Source: JBCBSK01 sp965250105 (GTDB lineage Bacteria; Pseudomonadota; Alphaproteobacteria; Rhizobiales; Tepidamorphaceae). From it: DNA of 64,000 bases. The DNA is taken from the NCBI GenBank assembly GCA_965250105.1, contig OZ252290.1, positions 2,914,001 to 2,978,000 of the forward strand. The letters run 5' to 3'. The notes beneath the pieces are model-generated. The model was given only the letters and a program-made list of their open reading frames with translations. It was not told the origin of the DNA and searched no databases. Position numbers and translations under genes: made by a program. This document shows, one piece after another, positions 37,155-45,854 of the stretch. Every line of letters begins with the position of its first letter. Position 1 is the first letter of the stretch.

Positions 37155-37246
37155 GCCCGGACAATGTAAGGCAACACCATTTCCCGTCGATCCGGCGGGC
37201 GGTGTCTGCTCCGCTCACCGCCGAAAGGCGAGGGGCGTGTGGCGCG

Positions 37247-38395
37247 TCAGGACCGGCGCAGCGGGGTGACCGGCTGGATCGGTCTGATCCCGGACAGCCG
37301 GCTGCCGCCGGTATTGGTCGCCGACAGTCGCGGCGCGGCTGCCGCCGCGCCGACGCCTGCGGCGCTCGCCACCTTGCGCGGTTCGGTCGTGGGGGCGGCC
37401 GGTTTCGCGGGGTTGTCGGCGGCGGCCATGGCCGCCGCCGCCTGGCGCAATTGCGCGGCGTTCTGGGTCGCGGCCGCCAGGGAGGCGGAGGCCGCCTGGG
37501 CCGGTGATGCGGCCGGCTGTGTCGCGCCGGCCGCCGCGAGCGGGGTGCCGGCGACACGCGCCGGCATGGCGGTGGGTTTGTCCTCGGCCACCTTGCGATA
37601 GAGGCCGCGCCGGCCTGGCACCTGTTCGAAACGCGTCGTGATCCCCATCACGGTCTCGGCCGAGCCGAGCACCAGATAGCCGTCCGGACTTAGCGTCTTG
37701 GCGATGCGATCGAGAATGTCCTGCTTGGTCTGCTGGTCGAAATAGATCAGCACGTTGCGGCAGAAAACGATGTCGAAATTGCCGAGGCCCGAAAAGGAAT
37801 CGAGCAGGTTGAAGGGCCGGAACTGGCACATCGCCTTCAGCGAGGGATCGATGCGCCATTGCTCGCCTTCCTGCTTGAAGTATTTCAGCAGGAGCTGGAT
37901 CGGCATGCCGCGCTGCACCTCGAACTGGCTGTAGACGCCCTGCTTGGCGCGTTCGAGCACCTCGACCGAGATGTCGGTGCCGAGGATCGAGGTCGTCCAG
38001 CCGGCCAGCGCGCCGCCCATTTCCTTGATCGTCATGGCCAGGGAGTAGGGCTCCTGGCCGGTCGAGGCGGCGGCGCACCAGATCTTCAGCCGCTTGGCGA
38101 CGCCACGCGTCGCGCTGAGTTCCGGCACCATGGTATCGCGGAACAGGTCGAACGGTGCCTTGTCGCGGAAGAACGAGGATTCATTCGTCGTCATCGCCTC
38201 GATGACGCTGTTGGCCAGCGCCGACGAGCCGGCGGCCTTGAGCGCGACCACCAAATCGTCGAGGCCCTTGATGTTCTCGGCGCGGGCGACCGGATGCAGC
38301 CGGCTTTCGATCAGATATTGCTTGTCGGGTGCCAGGTCGATGCCCGACCGCTCCTTCACGAAGGTGCGGAGAAACTCAAAACTCGCGGGCGTCAT
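37247..38395 (-). CDS. cheR: chemotaxis protein methyltransferase CheR with Ala-rich tail
   Basis: CheR (382 aa) methylates receptor glutamates using S-adenosylmethionine. The N-terminal domain and the SAM-binding core (KIWCAAASTGQEPYSLAM, ILGTDISVEVLERAKQGVY, FDIVFCRNVLIYFD) end near residue 270. About 110 further residues form an Ala/Pro-rich low-complexity tail ending in a Pro/Arg-rich stretch, which ordinary CheR proteins lack. Its start overlaps the cheB stop by four bases. Confidence 0.94.
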   Translation of the reverse strand: MTPASFEFLRTFVKERSGIDLAPDKQYLIESRLHPVARAENIKGLDDLVVALKAAGSSALANSVIEAMTTNESSFFRDKAPFDLFRDTMVPELSATRGVAKRLKIWCAAASTGQEPYSLAMTIKEMGGALAGWTTSILGTDISVEVLERAKQGVYSQFEVQRGMPIQLLLKYFKQEGEQWRIDPSLKAMCQFRPFNLLDSFSGLGNFDIVFCRNVLIYFDQQTKQDILDRIAKTLSPDGYLVLGSAETVMGITTRFEQVPGRRGLYRKVAEDKPTAMPARVAGTPLAAAGATQPAASPAQAASASLAAATQNAAQLRQAAAAMAAADNPAKPAAPTTEPRKVASAAGVGAAAAAPRLSATNTGGSRLSGIRPIQPVTPLRRS

Positions 38396-39588
38396 GCGCG
38401 TGCGCCTCCGATGATCGATTGAAGCCTTCCGGCGATGCGGTCGAGCGGCAGGATGGCCGCGCAGCAGCCGGCATGGGCGGCCGCGCCGGGCATCCCCCAG
38501 ACCACGCTGGTTTCCTCGTCCTGGGCGATGACCGTGCCGCCGGCATCGGCGATCGTGACCCCGCCGGCGGCGCCGTCATGGCCCATGCCGGTCAGCACGA
38601 CCGACAGGACCGACGCGCCATAGAGCTTGGCCGCGCTGTCGAACATCGGGTCGACGGCGGGGCGGCAGAAATTGACCGGCGGATCGTCATTGAGCCGGAT
38701 CACCGGCTCGGCCACCGTGCCGCCGATGACCATGTGGCGCCCGCCGGGGGCGACATAGATACGGCCGGCGACGATCGCCTCGCCGTCGACGCCCTCGGCC
38801 GCCGGAACGCCGGCCGATTTGGTCAGGTGTTCGGCCAGGATGGCGGTGAAGGTCGGCGGCATGTGCTGGGTGATCAGCACTGGAATGCGCGGCAGGATCG
38901 GGCGCAACTCGCCCATGACCTTCGCCAGCGCCGGCGGGCCGCCGGTCGACGAGCCGATCACAAGAACACGCGGCGGCACGCGCGACACCGATCTCGGCGC
39001 CAGTTCGCCTGGCGTCATGTCGGCGGCGCGGGCGCCATGCGATGCCGCAGGCACCGCGCCGCCGGCGGGCTTGCCGGACTTCAGGCGTTCGGCGACGCGC
39101 GCTTCGAGGCGGCTGATCGTGTGGCGGGCGGTGGTGGCGCCCGATTTGCGCCGCGCGCTGTGGCCGATCGCCTTGGGGCCCAGCGAATGCAGCCGGCGCA
39201 GCAGCTCCTCGCGGAACTGGACCGAAGTCGTGACGCCGGAATTGCCTTCGGGCTTGGGCAGGTAGTCGGTGGCGCCGAGCGACAGGGCCTTCAGGCTGAT
39301 ATCGGCATTGCGGCGGGTCAGGGTCGAGGCCATCAGCACGACCAGCCCCGGCTTCGCCTTCAGCATCAAGGGCAGGGCGGTCAGCCCGTCCATTTCGGGC
39401 ATTTCGATATCGAGGACGACGATGTCGGGATCGAAGGCTTCGAGACGGTCGACGGCGAGCTTGCCATTGGCGGCGGACCCGACGACGGTCAGGCCGTCAT
39501 CCTCGTTGATCCAGCGCGACAACAGGCCGCGAATGACGGCGGAATCGTCGACCACCATGACTTTGACCGGACGCGCAGCATCGGCCAT
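38392..39588 (-). CDS. cheB: chemotaxis response regulator methylesterase CheB
   Basis: CheB (398 aa from ATG 39588; a GTG about a dozen codons upstream is possible) removes methyl groups from receptors when phosphorylated. The receiver domain has D14-D15, phospho-acceptor D60 in IVVLDIEMPEMDG, and KPEG. After a linker of about 60 residues comes the esterase domain with serine in GSSTGGPPAL, histidine in ITQHMPPTFT and aspartate in LTGMGHDGAAG. It is translationally coupled to cheR. Confidence 0.96.
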   Translation of the reverse strand: MADAARPVKVMVVDDSAVIRGLLSRWINEDDGLTVVGSAANGKLAVDRLEAFDPDIVVLDIEMPEMDGLTALPLMLKAKPGLVVLMASTLTRRNADISLKALSLGATDYLPKPEGNSGVTTSVQFREELLRRLHSLGPKAIGHSARRKSGATTARHTISRLEARVAERLKSGKPAGGAVPAASHGARAADMTPGELAPRSVSRVPPRVLVIGSSTGGPPALAKVMGELRPILPRIPVLITQHMPPTFTAILAEHLTKSAGVPAAEGVDGEAIVAGRIYVAPGGRHMVIGGTVAEPVIRLNDDPPVNFCRPAVDPMFDSAAKLYGASVLSVVLTGMGHDGAAGGVTIADAGGTVIAQDEETSVVWGMPGAAAHAGCCAAILPLDRIAGRLQSIIGGARA

Positions 39589-39683
39589 TGCGCTCGGCTG
39601 ATCACGCAACGCAGGTACACTCACTGTCTTGCCCCAGATAACGCGCGGGCGGATGGAAGGAAGCGGATCGGCGGGCAAAGCCC

Positions 39684-40049
39684 TCAGATCAAGCCCGCTT
39701 CCGCGAATTTCGCCTCGACGATCTCGCGATCGAACGGCTTCATGATGTATTCGTCGGCGCCGGCATGGATCGCGCGCGCGATCTGGGCGACGTCGTTCTC
39801 GGTGGTGCAGAACACCACTTTCGGCTCGCTGCCGCCCGGCATCTTGCGCAGCGCGACAAGAAACTCCATGCCGTCGACGACCGGCATGTTCCAGTCCAGA
39901 AGGACCGCGTCCGGCATGTCGGCGGCGCAGTGATCGAGCGCCTTTTGTCCATCCTCCGCCTCGGAAATGGTGAAGCCGAGATCTTCGAGAATGCGACGTG
40001 CGACCTTCCGGATAACACTCGAGTCATCCACTACCAGGCAGTGTTTCAT
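39684..40049 (-). CDS. cheY: CheY-like single-domain response regulator
   Basis: Single receiver domain (121 aa) that carries the phosphate signal from CheA. Acidic residues D8-D9, phospho-acceptor D52 in AVLLDWNMPVVDG, threonine in FCTTENDV and lysine in YIMKPFD are all present. It lies between cheB (95-base gap) and cheW (59-base gap). Whether it binds the motor or acts as a phosphate sink cannot be told from sequence. Confidence 0.94.
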   Translation of the reverse strand: MKHCLVVDDSSVIRKVARRILEDLGFTISEAEDGQKALDHCAADMPDAVLLDWNMPVVDGMEFLVALRKMPGGSEPKVVFCTTENDVAQIARAIHAGADEYIMKPFDREIVEAKFAEAGLI

Positions 40050-40108
40050 CCTATGGTTTCCCCTGCGACGGGTTGATCAACGATAGCGTGCAATTCCTGA
40101 ACAAAGCC

Positions 40109-40576
40109 TTACGCGGCGAGTGCCTCGCTGGTGAAGCTCAGCGTCCGCGTCACGTCGAGAATGACCATCAGGCGGCCGTCGAGCCGCTGCACGCCGACCG
40201 ACACCTCCGCCCAGCGCGGATCGAGATTGGCCGGATTGGTCTCGACATTGGCGTCCGACAGCGACAGCACCTCGCCGACCTCGTCGATCAGCAGGCCATA
40301 GGACTCGCCCTTGTAGTCGATCCCGACCGCCATGACGGTGGCGTCCTCGTCGCGCGGCGGCAGGCCGAGGCGGCGGCGCATGTCGATGGCCGTCACGATA
40401 CGCCCGCGCAGGTTGAGTACGCCGGCGATCTCGGGCCGGCCCATCGGCACCGGCGTCATGTTTTCCGGGCTGAACACGTCATGCACGTCGAGGATCGGCA
40501 GGCCGAACAGCTGCGGGCCGATGGTGACGGTGATGTATTCGCGGGTTTCGGTATCCGATTGGGTCTCGTCCGTCAT
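40109..40576 (-). CDS. cheW: chemotaxis coupling protein CheW
   Basis: CheW (155 aa) couples receptors to CheA. Family marks: YITVTIGPQLFGLPILDVHDVF, PEIAGVLNLRGRIVTAIDMRRRLGLP and YGLLIDEVGEVLSL. Its start overlaps the cheA stop by four bases. Confidence 0.95.
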   Translation of the reverse strand: MTDETQSDTETREYITVTIGPQLFGLPILDVHDVFSPENMTPVPMGRPEIAGVLNLRGRIVTAIDMRRRLGLPPRDEDATVMAVGIDYKGESYGLLIDEVGEVLSLSDANVETNPANLDPRWAEVSVGVQRLDGRLMVILDVTRTLSFTSEALAA

Positions 40577-43386
40577 GCGGCCTGCTCCTGAATGCCGTCC
40601 TCGGCAAGCTCGTCGAGCGTTGCCAGAAGCCCTTGGCGGTCGAATTTGGCGACGAAGTCGTGGAAACCGGCCTGGCGGCCGCGTTCGATGACGTCGCGCT
40701 CGGTATGCGACGACAGCGCGATGACCGGAACCGAGCGGTGCCGGTCATGGCTGGTGACCAGTTCGGCGAGGCGGAAGCCGTCGATCTCGGGCATTTCGAT
40801 GTCCGAGATGATGGCGTCGAAATCATGGTCGTCGTCGAGCCGGCTCAACGCCTCGCGGCCATTCTCGCAGACCACGAGATCGTAGCCCGCCGACCGCAGG
40901 ACCGGCGCCAGCATGTTGCGGAAGAAGGGCGAGTCGTCGACCAGCAGAAGGCGCTTGCCGCTGCGCGTGCCGGCGGTCTTGCGCTTGAACCAGTCGGGGA
41001 AGGCCATCGGCAGGAAATGCGCCACGTCGACGATCTCGGTGGCGCGCCCGCGCACCACCGCCGTGCCGACGATGCCCGGCTCTCCGGACGACACCTCGAT
41101 GTTCAGGTTCTCCTCGACGATGTCGACGATCTCGTCGATCGCCAGGCCCATCGAGCGGCCCATGTCTGAGAACACCAGCATCGGCTGGGCGCCGGTGTCC
41201 TGCCGCTTGACCGCCTCGTTGAGGAAGACCAGCGGCATCAGCGCGCCGCGATACTGGACGAGATCGCGGCCGTCGGCGCTTTCGATCTTGTCGACGCCGA
41301 TCTCCTCGAGCCGGGTGACCAGCGACAGCGGCACGGCCTTGGGATCTTCCGAGCCGGCGCGGAAGACCAGAAGCGCGGTCTTGTCCGCCCGGTCGTCATC
41401 GACCGTGTCGGCCTTGGTGTCGGACTCCTCGGCTTCGCTCGCGATATCCGCCGAGATCGCCTTGGTGACCCCGTTCGGATCGATGATCATGATCACCGAG
41501 CCGTCGCCGAGAATGGTGTTGCCCGAGAACAGCGTGATGTCGCGCAACAGCGAGCTCATCGGCTTGACGACGATTTCCTCGGTGTGGAACACGCCGTCGA
41601 CCACGATACCGAAGGTTTGGCCGCCGACCCGGGTCACGACGATGAAGCCGGTCTCGGCATCGTCCTCGCCGGGCTCGGGCTCGCCGCCAAGGCCGAGAAT
41701 GGCCCGCATGCTGACGAGCGGCAGAAGCTTGTTGCGCAGGCGCAGGACCGGCGTGTCCTTGATCCGCTCGATGCGGTGTTCCGAATTCGCCTGGGCGCGC
41801 ACCAGCTCGACGACCGCGAGCTGGGGGATGGCGAAGCGCTGGCCGGCGCATTCGACGATCAGCGCCGAGACGATCGCCAGTGTCAGCGGGATCTTGATGA
41901 TGAAGGTCGTGCCTTCGCCGAGCACCGATTTCAGGTCGATCGAGCCACCGATCAGATCGATGTTCGTCTTGACCACGTCCATGCCGACGCCGCGACCCGA
42001 CACATTGGTCACCTTGGCGGCCATGGAAAAGCCGGGATGGAAGATGAAGCGCTGGATCTGCGCTTCGGTCATCTTGTCGAGGTCGGCCTCGCTGGCGAGC
42101 CCCTTCTCGACGATCTTCGACTTGAGCTTCTCGGCATCGATGCCGCGCCCGTCATCGGCGATCTCGATATTGATGTGGCCGCCTTCGTGATAGGCGGACA
42201 GGCGGATGATGCCCTTCTTGGACTTGCCGGCGGCTTCCCGGCCGGCCGGATCCTCGAGCCCGTGGTCGGCCGAGTTGCGGACCATATGGGTCAGCGGATC
42301 CTTGATCAGTTCGAGGACCTGGCGGTCGAGCTCGGTCTCGGCGCCGATCATTTCGAGCTCGATATCCTTGCTCAGCTCGTTGCCGAGATCGCGCACGATC
42401 CGCGGCAGTTTCTGCCAGGCATTGCCGATCGGCTGCATGCGCGTCTTCATGACGCCTTCCTGCAATTCGGCCGTCACATTGGACAGCCTTTGCAGCGGCA
42501 CCTTGAATTCTGATTCCTCGTGCCGGCGCACGATTTCGAGCAGCTGATTGCGGGTCAGCACCAGTTCGCTGACCATGGTGATGAGATGTTCGAGCGTGTC
42601 GACATTGACGCGGATCGACTGCGGCGTCGCGACCGGCTGGTCGGCGCGCGCCGCATCGCCCGGCTCGGCCTTGCGGGCCGCCGGCTTCGCGTCGGCCGGC
42701 TTGGCACCGGCGGGTTTGTCGCCCGCAGGCTTGGTTTCGGCCTCAGCCATGGGCTCGGCCTGGGCGGCCGGCATGTCGGTGGCCGCCACGTCCTGGCCGT
42801 CCGTCGCGGCTTCGTCGCCGATCTCGTCGAGCCAGGCGCTGGCGTTCGGCGTCTCGTATTCCGACGGCCCGTCGGCGTCGCGGAAGGCGCGCTCCAGCTC
42901 GTCGAGCGACACTTCGCCAGGCTTCAGTTCCCGTTCAAGGGTCTGCGCCGGCAGGGCGATGTCATCGGCCGGCGCATCGCCCGCGGGCGTATCGTCCGAA
43001 GGCGCGGCGTCGGCTTCAGCCGACATGGCGTCGAGCGCTTCGATCAGGTCGCCATCGGTGCCTTCCGGCTCGGTGCCGTTCTGCGCCAGGTCGTTGAGGA
43101 TGTCCTTGATGCGGTCGATGGAATTCAGGATCAGCGAGACGCCGTCCTTGGTGACCGGCGCGCCGTCGCGATACTTACCCATCAGCGTTTCGGCGGAATG
43201 GGCCAACGCCTCGAGGCGCGGCAGGCCGAGGAAGCCGCACGTGCCCTTGATCGTGTGAACCAGCCGGAAGACATTGTCGAGAATGCCGGCATCATTCGGG
43301 TCCTGCTCGAATTGCACGAGCTGAACGTCGACGACGTCCAGGCTTTCATGCGTTTCGGTCAAGAATTCGCTGAGAAGATCGTCCAT
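40573..43386 (-). CDS. cheA: hybrid chemotaxis histidine kinase CheA with two CheW-like domains and receiver
   Basis: CheA (937 aa) autophosphorylates when receptors signal and passes phosphate to CheY and CheB. The P1 domain has phospho-accepting H44 in LVHTIKGTCGFLG. A long Ala/Lys/Pro/Glu-rich linker (about 105-250) lacks a clear P2. Dimerisation helix VSELVLTRNQLLEIVRR, then the ATPase with MVRNSADHGLEDP and ISGRGVGMDVVK-type G box (here VSGRGVGMDVVKTN), a CheW domain, a second CheW-like domain near residues 670-800 (LVFRAGSEDPKAVPLSLV), and a C-terminal receiver with aspartate in IISDIEMPEIDG. A hairpin AGGTTC/GAACCT lies upstream at 43411-43429. Confidence 0.95.
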   Translation of the reverse strand: MDDLLSEFLTETHESLDVVDVQLVQFEQDPNDAGILDNVFRLVHTIKGTCGFLGLPRLEALAHSAETLMGKYRDGAPVTKDGVSLILNSIDRIKDILNDLAQNGTEPEGTDGDLIEALDAMSAEADAAPSDDTPAGDAPADDIALPAQTLERELKPGEVSLDELERAFRDADGPSEYETPNASAWLDEIGDEAATDGQDVAATDMPAAQAEPMAEAETKPAGDKPAGAKPADAKPAARKAEPGDAARADQPVATPQSIRVNVDTLEHLITMVSELVLTRNQLLEIVRRHEESEFKVPLQRLSNVTAELQEGVMKTRMQPIGNAWQKLPRIVRDLGNELSKDIELEMIGAETELDRQVLELIKDPLTHMVRNSADHGLEDPAGREAAGKSKKGIIRLSAYHEGGHINIEIADDGRGIDAEKLKSKIVEKGLASEADLDKMTEAQIQRFIFHPGFSMAAKVTNVSGRGVGMDVVKTNIDLIGGSIDLKSVLGEGTTFIIKIPLTLAIVSALIVECAGQRFAIPQLAVVELVRAQANSEHRIERIKDTPVLRLRNKLLPLVSMRAILGLGGEPEPGEDDAETGFIVVTRVGGQTFGIVVDGVFHTEEIVVKPMSSLLRDITLFSGNTILGDGSVIMIIDPNGVTKAISADIASEAEESDTKADTVDDDRADKTALLVFRAGSEDPKAVPLSLVTRLEEIGVDKIESADGRDLVQYRGALMPLVFLNEAVKRQDTGAQPMLVFSDMGRSMGLAIDEIVDIVEENLNIEVSSGEPGIVGTAVVRGRATEIVDVAHFLPMAFPDWFKRKTAGTRSGKRLLLVDDSPFFRNMLAPVLRSAGYDLVVCENGREALSRLDDDHDFDAIISDIEMPEIDGFRLAELVTSHDRHRSVPVIALSSHTERDVIERGRQAGFHDFVAKFDRQGLLATLDELAEDGIQEQAA

Positions 43387-43539
43387 GAACCAACCCCAAG
43401 GCCGCAGGCGAGGTTCTGGTGCTGAACCTGCGTGCTCTCGCGGCAGTATCAGGGGGCAAGTGTTAAGGATCGATTGAGTGCAACAGGGTGCGTTATACGT
43501 AGATAGTCTTCGTTGGTGCCGTCGCCGGTACTTGCCGCG

Positions 43540-44172
43540 TCATCTCGCCGATATGATGACCCGGTCGCCGTCCGCTTCGAGCCGGACGGTCAGGCCCGCC
43601 TGCCGGGCCAGAAGATAGGTGTGGAAGGGCTGGATCCAGTGCGCGTCGATCCCGTCCTCCGGCAGTTCCCCCGCCAGGATCTCGTTGACGCCCGAGGGAA
43701 TGCGCGCATTCACCCCGTCGCAGGTCACGGTGAAACCCATCGGCTCGCCATCGGCGTCGACCGTCACCGTACCGCCGCGCGGGATCGTGTTGGCGGCGAT
43801 CATCAGCATGTTGGCGACGAGCTTTGCGCGGTCCTTGTCGACCATGGCGGGCGGGGCGTTCCACACAAGGCCCATCTTGTCGGATTCGACGAAGCCGCGC
43901 GCCACGTCCTCGACATCGCCGAGCGCCAGCATGCTGCCGGACGTCGAGCCGGCCCCGAAGGCGAGCCGCGCGAACTGCAGCTTGGCCGAGGCCTGGACGG
44001 CGCTCTTCTTGATCAGGTCGAGGGCGAAGGCGCGCATGTCCTCGTTCTTCTCGTCCTCGAGAACTTCGAGCCCATTGTTGATGGCGCCGACCGGGCCGAT
44101 GACGTCATGGCAAACGCGGCTGCACATCATGGCCGCCAGATCGAGACCTTCGGGGGCAGTCGTTTCGCTCAT
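43540..44172 (-). CDS. chpT: histidine phosphotransferase ChpT
   Basis: ChpT (210 aa) relays phosphate from CckA to CtrA and CpdR. The N-terminal four-helix part has the phospho-accepting H22 in CSRVCHDVIGPVGAINNGLE; the C-terminal part is a degenerate ATPase-like domain (MVDKDRAKLVANMLMIAANTIPRGG) without an ATP-binding G box, as expected. It is divergent from cysQ and on the same strand as cheA, 153 bases upstream of it, so it may head the che transcript. Confidence 0.93.
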   Translation of the reverse strand: MSETTAPEGLDLAAMMCSRVCHDVIGPVGAINNGLEVLEDEKNEDMRAFALDLIKKSAVQASAKLQFARLAFGAGSTSGSMLALGDVEDVARGFVESDKMGLVWNAPPAMVDKDRAKLVANMLMIAANTIPRGGTVTVDADGEPMGFTVTCDGVNARIPSGVNEILAGELPEDGIDAHWIQPFHTYLLARQAGLTVRLEADGDRVIISAR

Positions 44173-44370
44173 CGTGACCTGACCGGGTTGGGCAGTACCG
44201 CGCTGTCGGCGGCGGCCGAAGAAGACACAGGTGGGCTCGTGCTTGCGTTCGGCCCGCCGAACCCGTAATCGAACGGATCGATCCGGTCGTCAAGCCTGCC
44301 GAGGCGGCCGGGCCGGTCTCTTCCCGCCCGCCGCCCGCGCGGCCGGCTCAGCGACGGTCTCCGGCGCCTC

Positions 44371-45150
44371 ATGACCGCTTTAGCCCCGCAACTCGCCCTC
44401 ATCGCGCATGCCGCAGGACGCGAGATCATGCGCGTCTACCGGTCCGACTTCACGGTTGACGACAAGGACGACAAGAGCCCCGTCACCGAGGCCGACCGGC
44501 TGGGCGAGGCGGTGATCCTCGACGGCCTCAAGGTGGCGTTTCCCGATGTTCCGGTCCTCGCCGAGGAGGCGGTGTCCGCGGGGCATGTGCCGGCCATCGG
44601 CCGCCGCTTCTTCCTCGTCGATCCGCTCGACGGAACCCGCGAATTCATCAAGCGCAATGGCGAGTTCACGGTCAATATCGGCCTTGTCGAGGACGGCGTG
44701 CCGGTGGCGGGGGCGGTCTATGCGCCGGCGGTCGACATGATGATGAGCGCTGATGCGGCAGGCGCGCGCGAAGCGGTGCTGCGGCCGGACGAGCCGTGCG
44801 ATACCGTTTCCTGGCGGCCCGTGACGGCCCGACAAGCGCCGCCCGCCGGTCTGACCGTTGTGGCGAGCCGCTCGCATCGCGATGCCGACACCGACGCCTA
44901 TCTCGCCACCGTCGATGTCGGCGAGATCCGGAGCGCGGGGTCGTCGCTGAAATTCTGCCTTGTCGCGCGCGGCGCGGCCGATCTCTATCCCCGCTTCGGC
45001 CCGACCATGGAATGGGACACCGCGGCTGGCCATGCGGTCCTGGCGCGGGCTGGCGGCTCGGTCCGCCGGCTCGACGGCGCGCCCTTCATCTATGGCAAGA
45101 CGGCGGACGGTTACCGCAATCCCGGCTTCATCGCGCGCGGGGCGGAATGA
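44371..45150 (+). CDS. cysQ: 3'(2'),5'-bisphosphate nucleotidase CysQ
   Basis: CysQ (259 aa) hydrolyses 3'-phosphoadenosine 5'-phosphate, the by-product of sulfate assimilation and sulfotransferases. It is an inositol-monophosphatase-fold enzyme: metal ligands in DDKSPVTEAD, LAEEAVS and FLVDPLDGTREFI, and the C-terminal MEWDTAAGHAVLARAGG. The 198-base gap to divergent chpT should hold its promoter. Its product removal would matter if the sulfotransferase-like protein 12 kb away uses PAPS, but that link is speculative. Confidence 0.95.
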   Translation: MTALAPQLALIAHAAGREIMRVYRSDFTVDDKDDKSPVTEADRLGEAVILDGLKVAFPDVPVLAEEAVSAGHVPAIGRRFFLVDPLDGTREFIKRNGEFTVNIGLVEDGVPVAGAVYAPAVDMMMSADAAGAREAVLRPDEPCDTVSWRPVTARQAPPAGLTVVASRSHRDADTDAYLATVDVGEIRSAGSSLKFCLVARGAADLYPRFGPTMEWDTAAGHAVLARAGGSVRRLDGAPFIYGKTADGYRNPGFIARGAE

Positions 45151-45169
45151 TCGGGAAGCGCTTGCGGTC

Positions 45170-45694
45170 TCAATGATAGCCCACGGTGATCGCCAGCGGC
45201 GCCGTGCGCCTTAGGGTCGGCCAGGTTTCGGCCGCTCGCGCCACGAAGTGCCCGGGCTGTTCGAGGAACACGGTCCGGCGCACCTCGGTGCTGAACAGAT
45301 AGACCCGGTCCTGCCGCAGGACGAAGATTTCGGGATTGCTTTCGACAAGCCGGCCGCGCGCCATTTCGACGACGTCGAAGCCGCCGAAGCGCGGCGCGTA
45401 GATCTCCGGCGCATCGAGAAAGGCCGCTTTATTGGCCGCATTGGCGAAGCGCCACGCGACGCCCGCCCAGCGCGTCTCGTGATCCTTGACGCCCTGCAGC
45501 GGGGCGTCCAGCAGGAAATAGGTCATCGGGTCATAGCCCGACAGGGCGAAGCCGGTCAGCGGGTCGACCATGAAGCGCTGGTCGAGCGGCGCGGGCGGCG
45601 CGGCCTGTGCCGTCGGCGCCAGCGTCGGCGCGGCCACGCAGAGCCAGGCCAGCGCCAAGGCCAGCCCGCCGAACATCCGCCGCTTTGCCGACAT
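45170..45694 (-). CDS. secreted YHS-domain-like protein
   Basis: A 174-residue protein with a signal peptide (RRMFGGLALALAWLCVAAPTLAPTAQA) and a YHS-like domain: DPLTGFALSGYDPMTYFLLDAPLQG, WAGVAWRFANAANKAAFLDAPEIYAPRFGGFD. YHS domains often bind metal through a cysteine in the YGGYC motif; here the position is FGGFD, so that ligand is missing. Function unknown, probably periplasmic. ATG 45694 is used; the open frame reaches further upstream across the eipA promoter without coding character. It ends 19 bases from the convergent cysQ gene. Confidence 0.8.
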   Translation of the reverse strand: MSAKRRMFGGLALALAWLCVAAPTLAPTAQAAPPAPLDQRFMVDPLTGFALSGYDPMTYFLLDAPLQGVKDHETRWAGVAWRFANAANKAAFLDAPEIYAPRFGGFDVVEMARGRLVESNPEIFVLRQDRVYLFSTEVRRTVFLEQPGHFVARAAETWPTLRRTAPLAITVGYH

Positions 45695-45698
45695 TCTC

Positions 45699-45704
45699 TT
45701 AACC
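45699..45704 (+). promoter_or_regulatory. TTAACC half-site between the YHS-like gene and eipA
   Basis: TTAACCA starts 156 bases before eipA and 5 bases before the divergent YHS-like start. Brucella eipA is reported to be directly controlled by CtrA; this would be the candidate half-site here. A second TTAA lies at 45811. Confidence 0.35.
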
Positions 45705-45854
45705 AAGATGCGCTCTAATCGATCAAGGAGACGCGGCCAGCCTAGAACCCGGTCGCTACGAAAGCGCGAAACCGATCGGCGCAATTTGACCGAATGCCCC
45801 GCAACGGGCGTTAAAAATGCCGCGCTGGGTGCTACCCGCGCAAAGGAGTTTCTG

